NCBI RefSeq assembly: GCF_029227915.1
Contig: NC_079875.1
Coordinates: forward strand, 15,309,001 to 15,373,000
Length of the DNA stretch: 64,000 nucleotides
Origin: Hydractinia symbiolongicarpus
Taxonomy: Eukaryota; Cnidaria; Hydrozoa; Anthoathecata; Hydractiniidae
Reading direction: 5' to 3'
Shown: positions 35,073-48,000 of the stretch, piece by piece
How positions within the stretch are numbered: position 1 is the stretch's first letter
How the letters are laid out: each line of letters starts with the position of its first letter
Program-made: the position numbers and the translations under genes
Notes under the pieces: generated by a model
The model's database searches: none
What the model was told of the DNA's origin: nothing
What the model saw: only the letters and a program-made list of their open reading frames with translations

Positions 35073-35710
35073 AGAGTTTTAGTTTTTTTTTTTAAAAAAA
35101 GAAAGAATTGTAGTATAAAAAAATAATATACAAACTGTTTGATAAGAGTAAGCAAATTCTAGCCAGATTGGTCAATACACCTATTGTTTTTAACCTGAAA
35201 ATCCGGCCTGATGTTCTTATAAAACAAATTCTTATTTAAGGAAAAACGTGAACAGTGACGGGCTGATAAATACACCTTTACGATAATTCAGGAAAAACTT
35301 CATCGCAGCTTATTTAGCGATCGGAGGAGGTAAACATCACACTTTTATAAGAGATTATTAAGAAGAAAACACGTTTTTTCGTGATAACTTTTCTTGCCGC
35401 GTTTTGTTTTTAATGAAAAGTACACATAATTGTATCTTATTATTATTAACGTTTCCTGAAAATTTGAAAGAATTTGATCGACGGAAGTTAAAAAACTGGA
35501 GGAAACACGCTTTCGTCTCTCTCATAAAAACACGACTTTTACCTCCTTTTTTCCGATATTGTAAAACGATGGAGAGCCGTAGGAACGCATGTACAATTGA
35601 ATTATCGTAAAGGTGTATTGATTTAAAGAGTAAGGTTGAGATGGAGAATAATATCCTTTTGAAATGTTACTATTTAATGACACTACTTTGACAAAACAAT
35701 GATACTCGGC

Positions 35711-35782
35711 GGTTCCGTAGTGTAGTGGTTATCACGTTCGCTTTACACGCGAAAGGTCCCCGGTTCGAGCCCGGGCGGAACC
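35711..35782 (+). tRNA. tRNA-Val (anticodon TAC), copy 1
   Basis: 72 nt: acceptor GGTTCCG/CGGAACC fully paired, anticodon stem TTCGC/GCGAA with loop TTTACAC (anticodon TAC, codon GUA), T loop TTCGAGC. Intact A and B boxes. Followed by ATGTTTTTG as a short polymerase III terminator. Confidence 0.96.
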
Positions 35783-35860
35783 AATGTTTTTGTATAAAAG
35801 CAGTTTTTTAAAAATGACACTATTTAATTACACCATTTTGACAAGATAATCTTACCCAGC

Positions 35861-35932
35861 GGTTCCGTAGTGTAGTGGTTATCACGTTCGCTTTACACGC
35901 GAAAGGTCCCCGGTTCGAGCCCGGGCGGAACC
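35861..35932 (+). tRNA. tRNA-Val (anticodon TAC), copy 2
   Basis: Identical in all 72 positions to the copy 150 bp upstream. Terminator-like TTTT follows within 10 bp. Part of the 150-bp tandem duplication. Confidence 0.96.
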
Positions 35933-35970
35933 ATAATTTTAACATGTTCATAATGTTAAGGCTGCGGGAG

Positions 35971-38588
35971 TCTTTTTATGAGGCTATTGCGCCATGCATT
36001 ACGGGATGTTTTTCTTTTACACAATACTGCCTTCGTACTTTAAAATTAAATAATTCGTTTTTAGAATAATTTTTTTGTTTTTTGGAAACATTAACTTCTA
36101 AAAAAAAGATATTAAGAAAACATGATCGTTCGATTTTTATTTTCGGTTGATGTAATCTTTTCGTTTTGAAAGAAGCAGGAGGCTATAATCTTTTTGAAAG
36201 ACAAGCCATACGTTGTCTCAAAAACAGAAGTTCGGTTTTCATTGATACGCCAGTCTAATATATGAATGCCCGCGTGACGTTATTTGTTTACTTTTCAGCA
36301 GTAACCTCATTGGCTTTGGTAATTGCGTGACAGTAAAAAAGATGCCAGGATTTGAAGAGATTTTTTTCTGCGGATTCCTTCTTACAAAAACATTGTTTGA
36401 GGTTTTCAACTATTACGAGGTAAGTTCGTTTAAAGTCCTAAAAATGCCTTCGTATGAAGAAATGGTGTGAAAAAAATCTTGCTTCACCTAGCGCCCCCAT
36501 CTTTTTTCCTGCACGCAGATGCAAGAGCCGATAAGCAATATCGAGGCTCATGCAATTTTTTTGTTGTTGTTGAAAAAAGCGTGTTCCAATAATGCTTTAC
36601 AAATTGATTTATATTGTCATCTAATTAAAATAAATTGTCTTATAAACGCGTTATAAACTTTAACCTAATAAAATATTAAACACTGCCATGTTTTCATGCG
36701 ACTCATACTTTTAAGTGACCTCTACCTTTTTTATAGTTAATATTGCATTAAAACACTAAATGCATTTCTCAATGGTAGCTCTGACAATTTGAAAAATTTG
36801 GGGCATTCCGCGTAATTTTTTCTACCACCAGAAATTCAAAAGAAAACTTAGTTAACTAGGCTAGAATGTTTGTGGATAATTTCAGAGGCATATTAAAAAA
36901 TCTTTCAAATTCAAAAATATAGGATTAACTTTGTCTAAACTCTGTTTTCTCCAGTTTTATGACGTAATAGCTCAAGACAGCGTTGTAGGGGATGTTGATA
37001 AACGCTTATAAAAAAATTAATCGACTTTGCACACAAACATCGACCAGAACACACACAACATGCTACTGTGAAAAGATTTTTATTGGAAATAATGTCCTTT
37101 TATTTCTGATGATTTTTTGAGTAACGACTGAAATTTATGTATAAAAAATTGAAATCATTTCTCCCATCCATATTTCAATATCTAATTTAAAGACGAAAAG
37201 TCCGCTCGAATATTTCCATCACTTTTTTGATTTTTAACGCCTACTCCCTTTTTTATTCAGCATCTTCAATATTCATATAAGCCGTGAAAAATTTTTTAAA
37301 AAAAAGGTTGCCAAAATTTACATTCAAAATTTAATCTATTAAAATTGAAATCATTTCCCACATCCATATTTCAATATCTAATTTAAAGACGAAAAGTCCG
37401 CTCGAATATTTCCATCACTTTTTTTTATTTTTAACGCCTACCTTTTATTCAACATCTTCAATTTTCATTTAAGCCGTGAGAAGTTTTAAAAAAGGTTCCC
37501 AAAATTTACATTTAAAATTTCCAACTTGTTATTTTTGGTTTTCAACGTTCTCATTTATTAGAAAGGACTACACAAACTAGCTTGTCATAAAAACCGTCAT
37601 GAATTTGTCATCACTATTTGCAGCTACCATTTTTAGCACAGATACATCACACAGATAGCAAGCATTATATTTTTTAAAAAAACTGTTTGGTTGGTCAGCT
37701 TGGTTGTTTTATTTTTGACCCAAATGTCAGCCTCAACGTTTCTCAACCCGGTTGCTTCTCCGAGAAACGTGTACTTTTACTTTAAATAACTTTTTTTAAG
37801 ACGTAGACATTTAAAGTGACTCACCCAAAAGGCGACCAAGACAGCGCGAAAAAACACAGAATCTTTTAAGGGCGTATCCTCTACAATGATGGAAAGAATA
37901 ATATGGCCAGATTGTAAGGTATTTGAATAATTTTATACGATAATTCTTATATTACATATAATTAAAAAAATTCAGGAATTATTAATACATAAATAATAAC
38001 TTCAAAATTTTCATTGACTAGGATGTCGTCACATAATTCTAGAAATAAAAAAATGAAAGATTTTAAGGCTCCCTTTTTCGCAATAATTGAGCATGATCTA
38101 TGATCAATAAAAACGTCTATACGTACCAGCGATCAGGAAAAAATGAAAAATAAACTTGTCCAGCTTTTAATTATAATAATTAAAAGGTAAATTAAGTACT
38201 TTCTTCGCAAAATTCACTTTGTCAGATAGATCCAGTTTATTTAGCGGTAAAGGAGGTTCGGAGCCTACATAGTGGCTATTCGTAAAAATAAATTTCTCAC
38301 TGTCAAAGAGACACGTAAAAAACTTCATTCATTTCGGTAAATTGCATATCTACCGTAACATCCCCATCCAAAATATTAAAAGAACAGTTTGCCTTACAGA
38401 CCCAAACTCACAATTAAACAGTTCTCTGAAAATGCAAAATTCAGGGTAGTTAACCAAGAATCACCTTTCCATCTCAAACATTATAAAAACACCTGTGTTA
38501 AAACAAAATGGTAGCAACACAGTACGCTAGCTGTAAAGTATGTTTATAAAGCAACAAAAATATTTCCACCAACCTGATAAATTAGACT
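35971..38588. other. Intergenic region between tRNA cluster and HAUS6 3' end
   Basis: No gene seen. It contains a stretch at about 36285-36345 loosely similar to 61474-61540 and the 196-bp tandem duplication. The right part presumably includes the HAUS6 3' UTR (minus strand). Confidence 0.5.
37148..37530. repeat. 196-bp tandem duplication
   Basis: Unit 1 starts at 37148 (ATTGAAATCATTTC), unit 2 at 37344. The two share nearly all of the segment ATATCTAATTTAAAGACG and AAAGTCCGCTCGAATATTTC, with small indels in A/T runs. Non-coding in all frames. Function unknown. Confidence 0.85.
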
Positions 38589-41500
38589 TCAAAACTCATC
38601 GTCGTCGTCATTATCATCCACTGAAAATAAGATTCGTGCATCTTTAACACCAGTACATAAGTTTTGTTTTTTTTGTAGAGCCTGTTTATGGTTTATGGTT
38701 TGTATTCAGTAAAAACCCGTATAATCTCCAGGCAACGAAAATAATTACAGAACAAGACAAAAACCACGCGTGATAAAAAAAGCAAGGGAGATACTTGTTG
38801 ATGCAAAGTAGATTACATATATATCCATTTCAGCTCAAAACGTATATTGAATTTTTGTTTACTTTTATCTACAAGTTTTTGGGGTTGGTACAAAAAATTC
38901 GTCAATAAGCTAAATTGTATCACTTTTAATTAACTTTTTTTACATGCGTCACCATTATAATGTCACTATTTATAAAGCCGCGTAGGGCTTATTCAAAGGC
39001 AAGGTTTGTTTGACAGAAATATTTTAGGAGGGAGGGTTACACAAGACAAGTTTTATTGACGCTGTAAAATTGTCCAAAAACTTTTGTGACTCGAATACTG
39101 TTTTGAAGATATTGAAGATAGTTTCATTGATAAAGAATTAATTTTAAATGTTTGTCTAGCCTTGCGGTCCAGCCATTTAATAGGGCTTGATAAAAATCAG
39201 TAATTTTGCATCACGTAGTGTTGATTTGAAGGTTATTTGACATTGCGATGCAAAGAAAACCATAAGAAATTTCATTAAAAAGCTATCTTAGGATAAGTAT
39301 TTTTTGCAAATTTCGCGAATTCTATCCATATTCGCGAAAATCTCTTTGCACAAAAATGTCAATATGCGAAAATAAATATTGACGGCATTACTAGAAATGA
39401 CACATGCGCCAAAATTAATTTTGGCGAAAATTTTTTGAAGACAAAAGTACTCGTATTTAATTTTTTTTTGTAAATAAAATAACGGTCAACCTCTATTATC
39501 TAAACAAGTTCAATTAATGACCACGTTATCTGACTCAATAAACCTGAATACCAAAAAGTACTAGTAGATTCGCGTAAATAAATCTTCGCAATATACCATA
39601 AAATGACTCTTTTGTAAAAAAATGTTTTTGCGGAAATCTCAACGTGACTAATTCACGAAACTTTTTTTTACAACATGCATTTTTTAGATATAAATAGCAT
39701 ATGCTCAATTTAGAGCAATTTAAGCCTCGATAGGCTGACAGTTTTTATAGACACTGACAGGGACGAACTACTTGATTACACTTCGAAAGACACAAACAGG
39801 GAAGAACTAGTTGATTACACTTGTAATAGCACTTGTTTAGGATTAAACCACAGGACGGGCACAGAGTAAGAACAAAACAAAACTTACAAAGTTTATTTGA
39901 CAGTCCCTTTCCAGGCGTCATTAAAGAATAGTCGTTTGAAAACAACGGTGTGTTGCTGCGAAACATTTTTGGCGTTTTCATGAAATCATTCGACGCGGTG
40001 GAAAATACTATAAAGAAAATATACAATGAAACTGGTGACAACTCCTTAAATATGTTTCTACTCAGGGAGTAATATTTTTTACACGAATTTTCATTCGTAA
40101 AGGCCAACCTTTCCATGTTATCAACAATCCTGGAAACTGTATTTCAGCCTGTCTAGCTTGGGACCAATTATTTTAATCGACAAATGACAATAGAAATCAT
40201 TAGCAGCTGTTACATTATAAATATAAACTAAAAAGGAGAGAACGCATAAGGTAGCCATTTTTACTAGGATGATTTTCCTACATAAAAATGGCAACCTTAG
40301 TCGGTCTCTACTCAGAATGTTTTGACTCAGACGCAACTGTCTCAGCGTTTATTACAACTGTTAAGGCCGTTTTTCATTAAAGAGTTTTCGGCCGCAACAC
40401 ACAACGTTAACTATTAGCCGCTGAATTTCAGCAACTTTGGAAGTTGAGACGGATCTACTTCTACACGTTTGTAAACGGATACATTTTTTAAAAACCAATA
40501 GCATTTCCAAAAACGATGGAGATAAAGCATACTGGACGCTAACGACCAATGGAAGCTGCAGAAGCCTACCTGGAGTTTTAGCCATAACTTCATGAATGAA
40601 ATCATCTACTTCTTCAGCGGTGACATTAAACTTGTTGGGTGACACGACATTAGCTACGCTACGCCTTGATGTATCGCTATTTTCACTCGGTGTAAAAGGG
40701 TCTTTAAAAGGAGTTATAAAATTGATGAGTTTGTCCTTCGGAATGTGTATTGGTGTCCGTAATATTTCATTTACATCGTCATCAATACTAAGCGATGGTA
40801 ATGGACTGTGAAAAGTTTCTTTTAACGAACACACTGGTGTGGTATCCAACAAGTTTCTACTATGATAAGAGGAACTATCATACTGAGTACTTTGTATGGA
40901 GTCTGACATTTTCGGTGTCCGGTCTAACAAATGAGGGTTATTTTCTAAAAATAAGTCTACTTTTTGTGTTCGATCAGCCCTTTCATTGGTTTGAGCTGGC
41001 GTAAAATGCAACAACTCCTGAGTTGATTGATTGTTGTTCTCTGTTGGTACAGGTGTTTTATCTCCATCAGGTGAAAAACTGTTGACGTATTCTTCTGGAG
41101 ATTGACTAACAGGAGTAGCTATCGAGTTTTGACTCCCTTCAAATTTGTCCGTTGTATCATTATAAGAATTACACACACTTAAGTCATGTAAAGGTGTCAC
41201 GAAATTTAATATAGCAGCAGTAGACAACGGTGTCGTAACTTCAGTAGCGGTAAGCGATGTTGATGGTTCGTGTAACGGACTCACTATTTTGTCAAGGGGT
41301 GTAGTTATATTTTTCCTTGAATTATTTTGCTTTGGAGTCGTAAAATCACTGGTGTATTCATTGTGAAGACCTAAAAAATAAAACTTATAAAAGATACAGG
41401 TTCAAAGAAAACTGGGTAATTCATTAAAAGTAACAAGACAAATAAACATCTGGCCTTCGTAGCGTAGTACCCTTATGGTGCTAAAGTTCGGTCTTCAGCC

Positions 41501-44500
41501 CTTAATTTTCGGTAAAACGCAAAGGTTAAAAACGCAGCTTCAGGTCGACGAGGCGCTTGCAACTGTCTAGGTGGGATCTGTTCGTATAGACTGAAGTGAC
41601 ATCTAATGACAGTGTCGTTCCATAAGTACAGTGGAAACTTTCTATAAATCTTGCTGCGTCATCTATCAAAGCCAATACATATTTTTGATCCTAAGTAAAC
41701 ATTATAGCGAAAATCGACTTTCGTAAAGCAGTGTTTATCAGATATGTTTTTTATTTGTTCTCTTTTTTTAAATAATTTTTTCACGTTTGTTTAGAATATT
41801 AGTAATTCCCTTTTTATTCAGCCAATAGCCTTTTCTTGAGCCTTTACGTAATATACAAGATGGAGGTTTCACTGTATATATGCATAAGAGAGAGGCTCAT
41901 AAGAACAGTATAACAGTGCTTACACCTGAGAAGTGTCGCATGTATACCTACGTACGTACTTTTGCGGAAATTCACATGGCTACGTGACATCCTTACCAAC
42001 CCCTGTTATATCATAGGTATTATTAAATCTTAAACGGTGAAAAACGTGGTTCATTCGTGAGGTATGGCAACTTCTCTTTTTGTGCGCACACAAAATAGAA
42101 AGGAGCGGGACTGTTGACCATGACTACGTTCAGGGTAAAGGATGGTGGCTTGTGTATTTCAGACTAAATAAGTGTGCATACCTCTTAATTTGATGGTATT
42201 TATTTTCTCTTGTAGTGCACTGAGATCAAACGTTTTTTCTTCTGAAGCATTTGTATTTTTATCAACTCCTGAAACAAAGTTACTAAGTTTAATTTCTTAT
42301 TCAGATAAACAAACAAACAAACAAACAATAAAGAGGATAGAAACTAACTCCTGCACATTTTGAGAGTTTGGATCTAACCAAACAACCTAAGATCCTAAGT
42401 CCGTTGTACACATTGACAAGGCCGTTGTAAACATTTACAGCACCCTAAGTCCTAAGTCCGTTGTAAACATTGACAAGCGAACCTTGAGATACACATTAAC
42501 TAGTTTTTAAGCTTCTTAAAGTTCGTCAATGTTAATGTGTGAACCTAGTATAGACACGACCTACATAATTACTTGCGGGGCGAACTTCGATATTTACTGC
42601 CTTCTTTCAATATATTTTGTGGATGTTTGTAAATGGTATTTACAAAATAGAAGTGGAAGAAATAATTAAGATTTTAGAATCATCGATAAATATTACCTTG
42701 AGTTGATTAATTTCTGATACTTATTTTTTGCAAGGTCCAGGAAATATGCATTTCGCAAAGATTAATTTTTCGCGGATCAGTCATGTCAAAATATTTCGCG
42801 AAGTTTTTTTATATTAGTAAGATATATTTTTGCGAATTGAACTTTGTGGGAATTACAAATATGGACAAAATTCGCGAAATTTAATCTTCCCTCAAAATTA
42901 ATCAACTTTAGGTAGCAAGATGTCTACTACGAACGCCGTACCAATGTTAAGACGAGTCAGTCGTTCTTTTAAATTTCCAATATCATCTTGTTCTTTCTGC
43001 GATGCTTTTGACTTCGATATTAGCTCAGTGTCTTCAATTATAGGGAGAATTTCTCCTTCAGGTATGTAAATATCCCCTTCGTCATTCGTTGAACTGTCTA
43101 AGACTACAAATAAATTATTTGAAACAGAAAAATTTCACCCACGAAAAAAATGGAACAAACACAATAAATTACAGTAGGTTCAATTGTGCGCGATCATATT
43201 GAAAAAAGTCATCAAATCCAAAGCACTCTTTTTGTGATATATATATATAATCAATGAAAAGGACCAAAGCACTTGATTGAGAGCAGCGGTTAATTAAAAG
43301 AGGGCAACGATATTAGTTATCCGACGTAACTAATAAAATACAGAAAATATTTTCTATATTTATCTCGTACAATGCGGTAATAATACCAATTTAATTAGAT
43401 TTTTGAAAAAATCAATAAGTTGGGTCCACATTTTAGGTTATTTAGGAGGTTTTTAGAGGTTGAGGACAGTAACCTTCAGGCTACAAAATATGTACTTACT
43501 ACTTTTATATTAATGAAAATAGATTATAAATGCCATACTTTTTAAAAATTTTTTGAAGGTATTCTGCAAGTTTGAAAAAGTTCATCAAATAGTAAAAAAT
43601 TATAAATCACATTATTGAAGGATTTGTAAAAACTTTGAAAAAACAACAAAATATAACTTGGCACTATGGCCTAAAATAACAGCAACAGGTAAGGGAAAGC
43701 AAATTCTTCTTATAATCACTCTTCTCCACAAAAGAATTTCCAAAACATACCTTCTCTTTTCAATGGCGTACGCGGAACTTTATCACGAGAAGTAAATGCT
43801 TCAGAACCTAACACAAACAAATGTAAATAATAACCACAAATACAGTAACATACAGAAATTTAAGTTTGGTATGCTTAAAATAGCCAATAGCATAGAGTAA
43901 TAAACAGTCCAAAATTTATGACAATTTTCTGAAACTACTTTTCCTACTTCACACTGTAAACCGTCGAAAACATATATTGGTGAGAATGCAGAAAAATCGA
44001 AACATGAAACACACAGTAAAAAACAAAAGTATTCCAGAACTAATCAGTAGGGCATGCAAAAAAATAAAACGATTACACAAATATTGAACAAAAGAAAAAC
44101 AGAACATTCGATCTAAGTTACACAAGATTTAAAAAAAATTTCCTGGAAAGTGTAATTTTGAAATCTGATTAGTTGATAACATATTCTATTTCCAAGTGAG
44201 AGTTGAAATTTCAAATAGAATAGAAAATTTCATCAAAACAGAAAAATAATCAGTAGAATAATTAACCAAATTACAGTTTTATTGCCTTTTTCTTATGGAA
44301 ATTTCACAGAGTGGAAGTCCAGGTTTAGGGTTACTTAGAATAAATTTTTTTTTGTTTATATAAAGGTTACTTTTTTTTTACACCAAATATTGTAAAATAA
44401 AGTAAAACAGGGCATAATTCAGAAATATAAAACAGTGACCATAAGACTTGAATTTCAACAAGGAGCTTCCAGAGAATGTACCATGAAGGAATTGTTAATT

Positions 44501-44975
44501 ACATCTTCCAAGATGTCTTAAACATTTCAATTCCATTCGAGTTGTTTTAAGCATAGTTTAAGGTATTACAAGTAGTATTATACAAACCCTGAAATGGGTA
44601 ATACCATAAAGCTATATAATAATAAGCTTTTTTAGTAAATAGGAAAATTCAGATTAAGTTCCAAGTGGGAAGCAGTCGTTTAATGGCTACTGGGAACAAT
44701 GTACTACACTGTGATTACAAATCCCTTAATCAACTTACTTTTGGAGGGAAAAAATTAAGAACCAACCTTGCAGACTTGAGGGCATAACCCCTGTGTCAAA
44801 TAAGTTACTAAATAGTGTAAAGTTTATACTCACTGAATGCTTCCAAAGGATTATCCAACGCATGAATATCATCATGAAAAGAAGTCTGTAAAACATCCTC
44901 TCTGTTAGTGTTTCTGTTGTGACGGCTAGATATCTTGTTGTCTTCCTTAACAGTAAAAATATGTAATAAAACAGC

Positions 44976-45007
<32 letters not shown>

Positions 45008-48000
45008 AAACAACAACAGCTACAACAACAACAGAACTTAGGAGTTTAGTAGCTAACCTCATCTGTGCTACTTCTAGAGGGAGTATTACCAGTGTTTAAA
45101 ACTGATCGAGTGATCTATGAAACAAAAATTTTTAACAATATAAAACAATATAGAACACTTATAGCACAAATTCAGGATTGTCATTCTATTAGTATCATTG
45201 TTTATTTCCTGAGTTATAACAATAGAAGAGTAAAACTTCTTAGAACACAAAAAGAAAACATATTCAATAAGTTATAACAGAACATCATCAACTATGAAGG
45301 GGGTCCCAGTCTATCCAAAGCTTCCATTTAAGCTACAAATGGGGTGCAAGCATAGCAATTGTTCAACTAGACAACTGCCTACGCTATCAATCCTTTTCTC
45401 ATGCTGAAGGCTACGCCCCCCCCCCAAAAAAAAAAAAAATCTAAACACTGCAACCACATTACAGGAATGAAATAACTACCTGATCTATTAATAACTCCTG
45501 TGCTTTAACTAAATCATGTTTAGTTTCATTGTTATTGTCACACCATTCTTGAATGTCTGTTTTCTTTTTCGAATTAGCACGAGTGGTATTTATCTCCTGG
45601 TGCAATTCTTTTATTTTATCTTTCCTTTTAGTTTCAAACAACGTTTTAGTTGATAAGCTGTCTTGTTTACTTTTAGATAAAGGTATTCGAGATTGATGAG
45701 TGCGATGCTTAGATCTAATCTGTTGAATTTTCTTTCCAGGATTAGTTGTGGATTTTTCAGTCTTTTTAACTGAACTTGCGCTAAATGTAAAGAAAACAAT
45801 AGACCAAAATATCAGCCCATGTTGATAATAGAGAAAATAACCAAGCCATGAAGAATAGGAGTCACAGGAGAAAATGGATGAAAAATTTTGTACATTTTTA
45901 AGTTCCAGATTTTTTAATGTTTTTACATCTTAATATAATTTAAGAAACATTTTCCCAGCATATTTTTTGGCAAATGTAAAAAAAAAACATTGTGCATTCA
46001 TCATCTCATCAATAAATGGGTGTATAAAAAACTTACACTTTCTTGCTAGTTGGTAAACGTCTTACTGGTGTTCCATCTGAAAGTAAAGAAAATAAACATA
46101 TCTATTGCCAGCAACTGAAATGCATTTTTAAACTTTAAATTTGATTCACAAGTCACATGTCATGAATGTTAAAATCACGAATAGCAAACAGTAGGAAATT
46201 AAATTAAAGGTAAGTTAGATTTTTGTCTTGCACAAAGCTGACAACTTCAATTTGTGACTAAAAGAATAAAAGGCCAAATCATCATACACAAGAAGGAAAC
46301 CTACCCTCGTTAAATTGGGAATCTTTTTTTATTGCATCAAGTAATGTATTGACAGCATCTGGTGTTGGAACTAAGCATACAAAATATAACATAGTATGTA
46401 CAACGTGTAGACGTAAGAAATATATAATATATAAATATAAAAAAAGTCACCATAATTGTTAGATTTATGAATTTGTCCTGGAGTTCCATGCTTTGGTATT
46501 TTTTCTTCCACATCAAAGAATACAGGTGGGGTGGCTGGTAGTAGATCAAGGCCAAATTTCTATGTGAAAATATTAAAATAAATACAATCGATGCTTGCTG
46601 TCTGTCTGCGATTTTTAAGAAGACTAAGGAAAATTGGCTTAACAAAGATTAAAACCAAGCTCTAAGAAAGGATCAAGGGCAGGTTTTTAGATTATAAAAG
46701 CACAGAAATTACTTAAGTGATGTTGTGAAATTCAAGAGACCATAGTTGACCCCCCGCCCCCTTACAAAGGTGAGGGGGTGCAATTTTCCTAGTTAAAAGG
46801 GTTGGATTGGACAAAATAGGGGGGTTGTTGTAAAAAGGGTGGGGTAAGATTAAATTATTGCTTCTTAGGTTACCTACTGTAAAACAGATTTAATTTCGCC
46901 TTCAAATTGCTCATTTTTTGCAACTAGGTGTTTTTTTAACAACTGCAACAACAAAAATGCTTTCTGATATCTTTGAATATGAGTTTAAATTAATAGGGTC
47001 AACTATGGAGACTGTGAAGCTGTGGAAATTAGTCTGATTGGCAGTAGCAATAATTGCCATAAGAAATAAACAATAAAACACATACGTTCATATTTGGCGT
47101 TTTTGTTGATGTTTTCTCTAGTATAGTCTCCTTTAATTCATCAATAGATAAATTTATATCAGGCAACATTTGTTTGGATACGGATGTTCTAAACATTTTA
47201 TGTGTTATTATTTTATAACTGTGTAGCTAATTTAAATATAAAGATTTAATAACATGCAATGCTTAAAAAAGATTCTCAATTACAGTTATACAATGTCTAA
47301 TCCAACATCATAGATTTAGGTGTATGCAAAAATGATCATCTTACCCACAACAACTTTGTTCCCTGTGAATAGGTATTAAGGTAATGCACAGAATAGATCT
47401 GCTAAAACAAGTCACAAGTGAAGAGAGAATCTGTTTTATATTCTAGCTTTGAAAGGCCTTTTGTTTCATATGCACAATAAAAAATTAAAGTGCAAGTTTT
47501 TACTTTTTTTACACAAAATTTACAGAGGCTAGCAACAGCCAACTTTTTTAAGACAAATTTACTTTTAGTTTTCTAAATAAGTAAATAATGTTATCAAAAA
47601 ACCAACACTAGAAAAAAAGTTTTCCTAAACCAGCATGATTCAGTAAGCAATTCCCTCCCTGATTATAATGCTCTTCAATATGGTTTTGCGTTCAAGAATT
47701 AAAATCTACCCACCTCATTGAAGTTAGGTTGTTCAGGCTATTAGCATGATTATGTGATTCTGCACGTAGGTAAGCTTCATCATGTTCTAAATCTGGTAAT
47801 GGATCTAATAAAAATATATTATTTTACAAATAAAAATAATGTTTATGTGAAATGTTGTTACTTATATACAGTAACATTGTTTCTAAATCATGAAAGCATA
47901 CAGAAATCATTCACTGGGACAAAATGTAAACGTACTTAAAACCCGAACATAAACATAAGGTTGGGAATAAAAAAGCATTATCTTACAGCAACAACAACCA

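Larger units (their letters stand above)
35671..35970 (+). repeat. 150-bp tandem duplication carrying tRNA-Val(TAC)
   Basis: Two adjacent units of exactly 150 bp (35671 and 35821 both start TATTTAAT), each with the same flank and a tRNA-Val starting 40 bp in. The flanks have diverged while the tRNA parts are identical, as expected for a duplication under selection or conversion on the tRNA. Confidence 0.85.

Noticed and set aside
39745-39887. Cys-rich read-through C-terminus of HAUS6
   Set aside because: A strong GTAAGT donor at 39887-39882 and an in-phase terminal exon ending DDNDDDDEF at 38589 explain the gene better.
40361-40569. Extension of the large HAUS6 exon past 40570
   Set aside because: A donor (CCAG/GTAGGC) ends the exon at 40570, and the next exon (40007-39888) continues in phase; the remaining open frame is intronic read-through.
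41455-41640. tRNA- or SINE-like sequence in a HAUS6 intron
   Set aside because: Only loose similarity to A-box strings and to the SINE core; no cloverleaf could be drawn.
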